From assembly GCA_040954595.2 (NCBI GenBank), contig CM082583.2, positions 7,440,001-7,504,000 on the forward strand: a stretch of DNA of 64,000 nt, given 5' to 3'. The first letter of the stretch is position 1, and each line of letters starts with the position of its first letter. The position numbers and the translations under genes are program-made. Below the pieces are notes generated by a model. That model worked only from the letters and a program-made list of their open reading frames with translations. It was not told where the DNA came from and searched no databases. Below, in pieces: positions 50,050 to 62,000 of this stretch. This DNA comes from Balanoglossus misakiensis. Taxonomy: Eukaryota > Hemichordata.

Positions 50050-53000
50050 CTGTTGAAAAAAGGTGTAAAGGTACATGTACAGTTGATAGTGTCATACACA
50101 AGGTGTTTTCATTGCTATTTCTCCTACACACAATATTACCGGAGATTCTTGTCCACCGTTACTTGATTCTATGTGAAAGTATAAAGTTGAAGGATTTCCC
50201 TTACGGCCATATACATGTATAATCCCAAAAATACGTACCCAACATTACTACGGCCTCTGCTGTTGTCGGTACTTGGGTCGATGCCTCTGCAGTGGTCGTA
50301 GCTTCGAAATGCTGACCAACTGTAAAATGGAAATAAGGCGTTACTTTGAAGTTGACCATGAACCATAGTGGTATTTTTAGCTGAAAGGAGTGAAGAAAAT
50401 TACAAGAATGAGTCGCCCTTAAGAGTCCACTGGCTTATGATCACCTGAGAAAAAAACGGTTGTGTCGACAATAGCGAGGCAGAAATCGCCTCATATGTAT
50501 TGATTCACCTGAAGTTACCTTATTTAAGAGCAAAACCCAAATACTACCAGAATCATAAAGAAATCCTTAACCCTCTGAAGTAGTTGAAAATTGCCGAATC
50601 CATGCTTTCATCATTCTGCCGAGTACGCCAGAATATGACTTTTGGCTGCCGTGTTGTCTTTCAATCCGGTTAAACTCAATCTCACGATTGTGGATATCGG
50701 CAATTTTCACGTCAACATGGAAAAAGAGCATATATAGGCTCGATGTGTTTCAGATGTTATGCCCATATACAGAGGTGAGCACCGATTAAGCATATTTCAC
50801 CGAACAGGACATAGCTATGGAAGGAAACTAATTGTGTCAGATGCGAGCGACTTTGTGCTTTTAACACCCAGTGATTCTTTCAGTGACTGAACTGTGTGAA
50901 ATTCAGTAGATCATTTAAACATATATCTACAGAAAAAAAGTGTTTATTTTTATTAACTAAGTTAACATTAACATAGTGTTACTTTTGAGTTGCACTGATA
51001 TCAGGATACCTGAACCGGTTGTAATATCTGCAACTGAGACGTTGCCTGTCACTGTGGTAAAATTAAAATCGGTGCCATTTGTTGTTGCACTGAAAGTTGC
51101 TGATGACACTGCAAAAAAGAGGAACAGCATAGAAAATGCAGGAAACTCTTCATAAACAGTCTGTGTATACAGATGTACGTGAGGCAAAGTATACGTTGGC
51201 TGACACGTCTAACCACGTCAGTTGAAGTACCTCCATTCATGGAAGCTGTCTGAGTTGTGACTAGACAATCGCTTCCACGGACTGGGCTGCAAGTTATACA
51301 AATCTCGTGACAAGCACAATAACGTCACGATACAGTGAAAAATGCAACGATTTAAACGCTTTAGTACTCAATTAGCTTAAATCGTGTCTTTCCCCAATCA
51401 ATATTTAGAGTGACAAATTGAAAAGATGTCAACAGCGCCATGTATATGCAGATTAATCTCACCTGTCGTGGGTGCGTCAGAAGAAAACGCACTGAATTCT
51501 GACAAGTGAGTCGCGTGACATTCAACGGTGGTGCTGTCAATCTCCACAGTGGTGACGCCATTGGTTGACCATGCGCTTGTACCCTCGTCCCAGTACTTAC
51601 AGGTGTACACTTTAGTGCCGTCCGGACTGTTGATGGTCAAGTTCATTTTGATGGGGGTGGTCAGACCGGTGATGTTGAGAGTTTCATCTGAAAACATGAC
51701 AATGTAAATTAGAAGAATGGTTGTACTTGAGAGGCGACGATTATCTGATCGCAAACAGTCAGATCTGACAAAATCGACGAAAGAAAAATGTATTTACCTG
51801 TTTCGGGATCAGAGAGTTCCATCATTAAACTATCCGAAGCTTTCGAGTTTTTGTCTTCGTCTGTTGTTGATCTGTAGTCAACGCCGGTGTCGTAGTGTTC
51901 GGTTTTGATAGACACACCAGAGCAGGTACCGCTGCCACAAGTCCAAGCTGCTGTATATCTGTTGTCGAGAATAGAAAAATCACGACACTGAACTGATGCA
52001 TCTGTTAAACACGCCAGTAAGTGACCTATAAATTTGTAAGAACTTGTTTCACCAAATGCAAGTACCTTGCCCGTCGACGTCAGTAGAATTATTGTCAGAT
52101 TTATAGAAAAGGTTACTTACGTGTTTTGCAGCTCGGATCCGAAGTCAACTGTAGCGCCACCAGCCGTCGTGAATGTATCGTCGAGAACATTCTTCTCGAC
52201 GGTTATGGCTACTCCCGTGGATGATATTTGAGTGGGACCCCCACCTAGAGTCTGACCACGTGTCAGCGACTTCATTATCTTCTCCTGTGCAGCTCTGTAA
52301 ATTGATTTTACATGGAATGGAAAAGAATGTTAGTATGAAGAGAGTCTATAGAAATGATCATTTGTGAACTCCCCGCGCGAACAGTCGCAAAATCAAATCA
52401 AATAACGCTTGTTTTTTCACCACCGAGTCCCATTGCACTCTTTGCTGAAATATTACTTTTGCTGGCGAAACCTTCTTTGCTTTCTTCACGGCAATGGAAT
52501 CGTCGCAAACCACGACCTCTTTACGGCAACAGTCTTAGATCCTGGCTCGCGAGAATGGGCAGTGGAGGAAAGCACGCAAAAAGGCACAAAAACGTGCAAA
52601 TTTACCGGGATTTGTCCAACATGGCGGCATTCCACGCCGGGTCTATACCACTTCCAATGTTCTGCAGTTGTTCCAGTATAACACGGGAACTTTCTGAGTC
52701 GATGACGGCATCGGAATCGGAGCTATAGATGGCAACAACCTCCTCTATGACCGTCAAAAAATCGTCTGTAGCGTGACACAACAGAAAAATGTTATTTTCG
52801 ATATCAAGTTCATATCATGGCTATCGTCGCTGCTGTGGGGCTTATTTTAATTACACAAAACTTACCCTGTGAACTGAGAGCCATGTCTTCCGTTATGAAC
52901 TGGCTGATTTGGTCAATTAAAAGTCTTGCATCGTCCTTGCTTGGCACCGAACTACTGAGGACGTTCTGGATCAGAGACAGTCTGTTCGCTTCGTCTTCCG

Positions 53001-56000
53001 ACGTCGTGTCAGCGAATGAGCGCTTGCGACGGCGCCTTCTGGAGTCAGATGTCTTCTGGAACAACATGTTTGTGTTCACCAATGCTTCCAAGAAAGCACC
53101 TACGGATTACACGAGAGGAAGGGGTGAGTGAGACAAGTATGGCTGATATTTATTTAGCATGGGTGTGATCATTTAGGTTAACAGTACATATAACAGAAAA
53201 GGCGTTCTTTTCCAGGCAGAGTTATTAACAAACTGCTGTGCGCGACACTCTTTTATTGTCTAAACTAACGTCGCCATGATGGAGAGTCACAAGTCTAAAA
53301 GCGAATAGATGGCGTAACTCAGAGTAATGGTTTAATCGATTCGTCTGTTTTGCCCTCATTCAGAAATGCAATTGTCTGTTGTGTACCGTGTCGTTGATCA
53401 ACAGGTGGGATTGACCGCGTTTCAACAAAAGGTCAAATGACCCGAATGCAAATAGATTGCACCTGGCGAGTCTTAGTTACGGACCCGGGAAGAAGAAATC
53501 AATCGGCCTAGGGTCTGATTTCTTACATGTTGCAATTGGAATTATGATCTGTTGGGTCACGTGAACTGTGCTTGGGGCCGAACTCTCTTACCTTGGAATT
53601 TGAGTGGATCGATCTGGTTGCTCATGAAGTCACTGACGTCAGCGGCAGTGAATGTTAGCTTAATAGTCACTTCAATCTCCACAGTGAATTGCGAACAGCT
53701 GTATTTGTCACATACCTGCAGAGAATTAAACAGAAGACCGAGTAAACCCTTTGGCGCTGCAGGCAATATCAGGTGGAAACCCGCAGACTTTTCGCGTTAG
53801 ACTGAGGCACATTTACCGCAAAAATCTGTCACAGTTTGATAATCGTTTCTGTTCCATGAATAACGTGTCTATGTGGGTGTGAGCATCTTACGTTTGAAAT
53901 AAAAGTGTTGTTAGTCGATCCATCTCTGGCCGATTTCCCAACTCCAGAAGATGACGGTTCTGATCCCTTCTTAGTGACTGCTTCCAAATTGTTGTCGTCA
54001 TCCTTGATGCGGAAGATCTGGTAGCTCAGCGGATACGCATCCTCGTCCGCGACACAGTTCTCTACCAGATAGCTTACCTGAATACACAAAAGAAAATACG
54101 CCATTTTCAGATTTTGGCCTCCAGGTTGTATTTTAATGCACTGCCACTCAACAGATGGCAGACAACGTTGGCCTTAGCACACCAGGGGGCAAATATTTCT
54201 ACTTCTATAGGATTTTGCGATTCTCCTTACCTCTTCCAATTCAGTGTAAGAGGAAGCACCGCCAGCGACTGTAAAGTCACATGATGTCACGCCAGATCGA
54301 ACGCTGAAGGTAACCTTGGAAACACTGGACTGTCCATCTTGATCTGTGGCTGTCACCTGGACGCTGTAGCTTGTTCCTTTCACCAATTGCCCTAGCGGAG
54401 AGCAAACATCGAACAGAGTATATTATTGATCACACTTTTTGCCGAATAGAGAAGGCTGGAAATGTAGTCGTGTTCAGAGTAGCTGAAATTCACTTACTGT
54501 CGGCCACAATCGACTCCGTTTCTTTGTAAACGTACCTGCTTTGATGATGACGTTTGAGAAAGACATTGTTCCGTCCGAGTTGGTGTGAATTTTTGGAATT
54601 GCCACCAGACCACTTGTGTCACTGAAGTTGAAGTAGCCATAGCCGATGTCGGTGTCCACAGACTCGAAGACCACGGATATGAGGGGTACGGTGTGCTTGA
54701 CCAGGGCTTTAATGGACACGACCTCGTCTTGCACCACTTTGTTACCTTCGCTCTTCTCAAGTTCAACGGACACCTTCAAGTAATAAGAAGTACGAATTTG
54801 CATTTGGCTGACTGTCGGCCCAAAGGAGCTGTGGTTTTCAAGTCAATTTGTGTTGAGGCCCTATCACAAAAACACTTGTTAGATAAGTTCAACTGTATAC
54901 AAGAAAGGCACTTTTACCTGTGGCGGGTTACCGGAGACGGCTGAGATCCTAACACTGGCACTGGCAGTTCTGGTGAGTTTGGAGATGGTCAGAGTAAACT
55001 CGTATGTCTTGTCAGCTCCCATACTCATGGCATCGAAGGCCAATATGGCGGTGTTGGTGGATGAAGGGAAAACTTGACCTTGTTCGCCACTCTTGTAGGA
55101 ATAACACGCCGCATTGTCGGTTACCTGTACAGGCGAACAAATATATTTGTAAGTTATTTGATTATTTCGTCAGATAAGTATTCTGAATATAGCCATAATT
55201 GGTAGGTGGTAACCATCGGTCATGACAGTGCATGGATACTGTCTATTGTCTCTCCACAGGTGATAATCTGCATAAATCTCGGGCACATACCCAGGAAACA
55301 CACGGCACAAAATTGTATGCGCGCGAATAAAAACGACATGACGCATTATCACCCTTACCTGCGTACAAGTCCATGAATAGGTCATGTCTACGGCTACGTT
55401 GTCAGGATCTTCGGAATATGACCCGTCTATTTCCAGATCGCCACTGTCTCTACCGACGGTCATCTCTGCGCTACCGCGGATAAGGGCGACGAGCGGTGTG
55501 CTGACGGTTGTGACTTGGATGGAGGCGGTTGCTACCTTGGTGGGTTCGCTGCTTTTGTAGACTTGGACGGTGAACGTAATCACTTCGTCTCCTGTTTATA
55601 AAAAAAATGATTGTTTAATAGTGCATCGAGGACTCCTGACATGACAGCAACTTAAGCAGTCGTGGATTGGACAAAAGTGCGGGTGACACCGAGCACGATG
55701 TGGCGTGCCGGGGGGGGGGGGTAGCTCGTCGACGTGTGAATGAGCGGGAAACTGACCTGGTAAACTGTTGGCGTCGACGTACAGCGACCTCTTGTACATG
55801 GTCTTCAAGTTCAGCGGAACTTCCGAGTTATCCACAGACCAGCTAAACTCCGTGGTGCCTGGAGGAACGCACTCAGAGTAGAAGGTGACCTCTGCGGTGA
55901 GGTCAAAGCTGTAAAAATGATATTTATGTTAACTCTGTTAAGCGTTCCATCATCATCATCATCACCGTCGTCTTCGTCATCTAATCACCACCGCAAGCAA

Positions 56001-59000
56001 ACTTATTTTATTAAGCCTACGAACCTGTTAGAGACGCTGGCCGACGAAACATCGACTCCTTTAGCAACTATCTTGACTTCAGGCAGGGCTATGGCCGATC
56101 GTTCCACGACATAGTATGCCACATCACTTTCACCAAGGAAGTTGGATACAGTCAGCGAAAAGTTGTATGGTGTGTCTGCGTCTATGAGCGACCCATCGAG
56201 TTCCAAATCTGGACCTGAAAAAATGGAAAAGTGCGTGAAAATGGGGCTGAGAATGAAATGCACATGTAAATAAGAATGAACTGCTATCACGATGTGAAAA
56301 GGTAACAGAGTGCAAATTGGAATGTCTTACTATCCAGTCCGGAGAGAGCAGACGTGGCGTTGGTGGTATCACCATCACTTTCGACACCCCAGGTGTACGT
56401 CATAGCTCTAGCGCCACTACCGGTCGATCTGCGTCCACTGATGCGGACATCGCCGCAGCTTGGAATCTTGGGAGAACCGAAGAGGATGGCTGCCGGTTGC
56501 AGGGGTCGGTTGGGCCCGGAAACCGTCACGCTGCCGTTGGCTGACAGAGAAAACTGTTGATGGAACGTCTTCACTGCGTCTCTCCTTAGTGTTAGCACAT
56601 CGTCTGGCAAAATAATGACATGTCTTTATTAAAGACGCACTTACAACTCATCACTGACATCATTAAAGTCTCTTTTATGAACTACATGTATATTCTTTTG
56701 GAAGAACATGCATTTGACAACAGAGGAAATTCACTCTCTCACATGTGGTATTGAGAACTTACTTGGTTCAACTAAAGTATCAGCCTTTCCGATGAGAATG
56801 ATCAAAGTCTTCGGGTCACGGAAGAAACATGCCGATCCTACACCAATGAGGGCGCTGCTGTCGTCATCGAAGACGTCACTGCACGAACTGAATCGTTTGT
56901 ATTGAACACCAGTGTCAAATGTAACCACGATGCCCGCACCTGTTAAGAAATGTGATTCGATAACCTTTATTATTGCAGAGAAGTGTGACTTTCTGAAAGG
57001 GGCATTATTAGCTGTATGGTCCGCCGTCTTTTCGCTAATCTCCCCATAGTTAATTCCATTAGAATATGCATCCTGGAGGATGTGATTATGTGCTTTACTG
57101 CACCAGAAAGACAACCGAATTCTTTTATTTCATGTTTTTGGATTGTTGCGAAAGAAAGTTTTTGTATCCCACTGCAGCTTGGTCACTCCATTGTTGTCGC
57201 TTTGGTTATTACGCAATACTCGAAAACAAAAGAAGACACCGTTATATTTGTCTATATATAGAAACCATTGGAGACGAGTTCTGTTGTAACACCTTCAATG
57301 GTGACATCATCCTTAATTATGGCATTCCGCCAGTGAAATGGCCCCTCTCACTTGCCCATTGGACTTACCATTGTCAGAGAACCGAGCGGATTCGAGGTTG
57401 GGAGCGCTTGCATAAGCCGTCATTATCCGAGGATCATCGTTGGTGTCGCCGAGTCCTGTGTGCCCATTGACCGTCGGCATGCCGTATACCCGGCACGAAG
57501 AGGACGGCGCTTCCAGTTCAAATTCCATCTGGTCATCCGAAATAAATTGTCCCTCGTATGTCCCTTGGCCACCGTCGATGTACTCTGGAACAAAACGGGT
57601 TGAACCGTCAAAGAATGGTTTGTGCGATTTGCTCGAATTTAAATTTCCCAATCGAAGCAAATCACTTTCGTTCATGGTTTCTGTATTGTTGTGTCTTACC
57701 TCCGCGAAGTACAAGTCTTGGGACGGCGTAGGACAAGTTCCTCATAGCGCTGAATGCGCCTGCGCTGGCTGTAACTGTGATGGTGATGGTTTCCAAATTG
57801 GAATCCAAAACTACCTCCACCGGGTTTATGTCAGTTATTGTGACATCTATGAAGACAAATAATAACAAAATAACATTGGATGGGTTTTGTCATGTTCTGA
57901 AGACATCGAAATTAGTTCACTAACAATATAACACAAATTGAAGCAAAAACAACATGTTCGAATCTGATTTTGACTTTCATTAATAAAACAGTTTATTCAA
58001 TTGCTTCACTTACCTTCGTAGGTATACAGGCTGCCTCCGATGTCTGTAGGCAGGTCGCTGTCACGACGAATAGTTACTGTGTACTCATCTGTCGAAGGAA
58101 AAAGATTCAACAGAAGTCAGTGTTCTGTCAAACTGTAGAAAATATACCCTGGTCGAACGCAGAGAGAGTACCACTCGCGCCCAAGAGCAGACATATTGTA
58201 TCGCGTTGATGTATTTGAGAAGTCAAGGCGGTACCTACCCATGTCTAATTCTGGTGTCATGCAAGTTATGGTGGTACTATTGATGTATTCCACCATGTCT
58301 GTCTCGACTTTGGCGCCGTTACCATCTTCAAATATACAAGACAAGGCGGAGCCTTCAGTGAATCCAGCCCCTATGATGGTCACCTGTAAAGTGATGAAAG
58401 AGTAGTCCCTTTTAGCTAAAACTGTTTCAGTATCAGAGAATGATTAAGAGTATTCCACAGAAGATTTCTCTTGCAATTATTATCTGGTGATAGTGCTTGG
58501 GCTTTTATACCCTGAAGTATTGGCGATATACATTACTGGTAATGAATGTTTCTAATGGTACCAAGGAGAACCACTGCTATTTACCTCGAGTTCAGTCGCT
58601 GTGGGTACATAATTCGGGATGACCCAACCAACACCGACGCAATCAGTCCCACTGCCACCACACACACCGCAAGCATCATAAACCTTTCCGCTGAAAAAAG
58701 AGTACTTTGTTAAAACTAGATGAAGCAGATGTCGTGATGACCCTGTGTATATAGACAAAGCATGAGCAACGCAAAAGTGTATTGCGCTATGTGACTTCAG
58801 GTTGATCAAGCCCATGTTTACGGGGGTCAAGTCGGTTGACAATTTTAACATACCTGTTAGGAAGTCCGTCGCATCCCAAACACGAGGTCTCACTCACAGC
58901 ATCCTCGCAGCCGCACGCGTGCTTGCCTTCATCGTCACCAAGACCTGTGTTGCCCCCAACACATGCGCCACAGTCGTTTATGTATGCTCTTTCGGAACCT

Positions 59001-62000
59001 GACATGAAAATAGATTTTGTGTGGGTGAACTGGATGAATGTGTAACTGTTTAGGTTGCAGCTTAATAAAATTAAAAGAATGCCATCTTTAAAGATAATTT
59101 AAGAATAGTTCTACAGATTTTATTTGGGTCATGATCCCATTGTTTTTACGCTTAAATACGCTGAATTATTTTTTTAGATCGAACTTCACGTCCTTTTAAG
59201 GAAAATAATACCCGAAGTTCAGCTCGCGAAATACCTCGAACAATACGCGCGGTTGTTCACCTTACGGCGCAAAATGATGACGAGAATTTTATGTGTTGAC
59301 ATAAAATAAATATGGATTGCTATTGAAGAACACGGCGATCCACTGTCACACAAATTCTCATTGTCTCTACTTGACATGGCATCGATTAACCAGATGGATC
59401 GATTGGCTTGAATAGCTCTGATGCCATCAGTAGGTGTAAGTGCCACTGGATGAAAGCTGTAACCACTATCAAATGAGACAAATCCACTCCCTTTCAGTAA
59501 CTTTACCTCACACGTTATAAATCACAATACATTCACGATTTTTAAGGTGGCCACGCGTGTTACCCATACACTTTTAAAGCCACGTCACATTTATTATCAA
59601 AGGCAAAAGTGAGCCCCGTTCAATTCACCAAGTTCATAAAACCGTGTACCCTAAATTATGCTGAAATTATTTTATTACAACACACTTAAGCCCCTAGACT
59701 TTGAGAAAAAGTCTGGATCAGTTCCGTTGAAAATTCGCCACAAGCAGGCCTGGTACACAACAGGTGCATACGTGTCGTAACCTATGATGATAGGCATTCC
59801 AGAGAGTGCAAGTATTTGGGACGCAAAGTGACAAGTGATCAATGCCCCAAGGAAACAGGTGCTACCGGACCCCGTCTCGCATTGTCCCAGGCTCGGCCAC
59901 CCCACTCACGTCTGTTGATACAAGCCGTCTTCGCTTTTGTCCCGGCAAAGATTTTCAGTAATGTATCGCCTTGGAGCTAACGCATCCGTCCCTGTAAAGG
60001 CGGGGATTCTTTTGTGCGATGGTAGGAAACGTTCAACGACCCAGCTAAACAGATCAATATTAGAATGCACCCTCCCTAGCAACCGTCTGAAGATACCGAG
60101 GCCACGGCGTAATCATTTGCTGACACTTTGCGCCAACAAAGTGACCTGTACATGTACATGGTTAACAACTGATTTGAAACTTGCACATTTGTCATCTATC
60201 TCAAACTGTAACATTCACGAGCATGCGTACGAATTACACGTTTCTCTGTCCGACAAGCGGGTGTTTTTTTTATTCAAAGTTGACCTGCACGATCAACTCC
60301 CTGCATGTGCTTTATTAGTTGAGCCAGCAAATATTGTATTTAAGGCCCACGTGAACAGCAATGCACGTGTCAAGAATGCACGCGCTATGGAAAGGTCGAA
60401 TTTAGTTCTCCCAATGGGAATGCAAGGAAATCGCCAGAAAACAAACTAAGGCATTTTCTATACTGTTATCATTTTAACTGAATGGAGAATCAAATCTGTA
60501 TTCTAATGTAGCTATTTTTGGACGAGAACGGATCATTATCTGCATGATCCTTATCCGCCAAGTTGTTGTCACATGTCTTTGTGAGCTATAATCTACCCAT
60601 TGAACAGTTTCCTTTGAACGCCTGCTGTCAATGGATTCGAGTGTAATTCTTTATCCGAACGAATCGTTTCATGCAACGCAAAGACAAGCCCGGTTTCTTT
60701 GCATCAAACAGACAACAGAGCTCATAACCCCTATTCGTTACTGAATCAAATTTCACAACAGTGATCAATTAAGGTGGCACCATCCCCACAGATTAGAATG
60801 GCCTTACCTGGTTGCACGCATGTTCCAGAGCAGTCCATGTATTTACTAGCTGTGCTGTTTGTACCGGAAGAAGGCTCACAGTAGCCACAATCGTCTTCTA
60901 TCCATCCGCCATCACAAATACCTCGGCAATCAAGTCGCCTGTCGTTGGCATCATCTGCTAGCCCGGTTTCTCCTCCTAATGCAAAACACAGTGGGACAGT
61001 GTGGTTTATTCATTTTTCAATGTTGTTCGGTCGGTTATGTCACAGACATGACTTACAAAATTAATATTTCAATGTGACTGGTTTCTGCCTTGGAAAATTA
61101 GAGGCAATTTCAAATTAAAGCAATTGACATACTTACCAACGCATTCGCCGCATTCGTCGACAAACGCTGATCCATCGCACGTCCCATGGCAGTCCCAGGT
61201 GATGCGGTAATCCCGGTTTTTCTTGCACAGGCCACACTTATCCATGCCGAAACTATCACTCCGACCCGTTGTTCCGCCCACGCATTCATTGCAGTCGTTG
61301 GTGTAGGCCTCGCCATTGCACTGTCCGGCGCAATCCTCCGTAGCGTCGCCGTTGCACACGCCAGCACAGTCTTCACTGGCATCACCATTGCATTCATCAG
61401 CACAGTCGATGATTCCGAGACATATCTCTGTAATGGGAAAAGGAAAGGACACATATACGAGTTATATGGAAATCAAAGATGTTGGGATGATCGCGGTGTT
61501 TCTTGCAAAGTCGACATTATTCCAACATTATGTAAAATTTAAAATAAGAGAAGCCAATGATGGTGTTACTAACCTACTTCTGAGGAAGAACTGATTTCGT
61601 AAAACGATGATTCTGATCTGTAATCGGACTGGTCATGTCCATCACTGGAGATTTCCAAATGCATGTCTGAAGACACAACACTGAGATGTACATCGCTGTG
61701 TTGGGTATTAAAAGAACCTGTAGATGACGGCAAATCGGATGGCGATAAGTCAATAATATCCTCACAATGCTCCATGAAACCATCCATGTTTTCATTTATA
61801 ATCGTGTCGCAAGTGTCCCTGAACAGTTGTCCACCAATCATTTCCATGCCCAGTACTTCACCAACAGTGTCACAGAACAAGACAGCTCCATCATAGACAC
61901 TGGCAGCATTCAAGATGTGACCAGCTACTTTAAGGATATCTTCATTAGACAGACCAGGCAACATCATACCGGGTGTTTGGAATGGCTCTATGTATGAAAA

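Noticed and set aside
59937-60449. 170-codon plus-strand open frame in intron 3 of gene C
   Set aside because: No recognisable family, no paired exons and ordinary intronic composition; long chance frames are expected in 1.8 kb.
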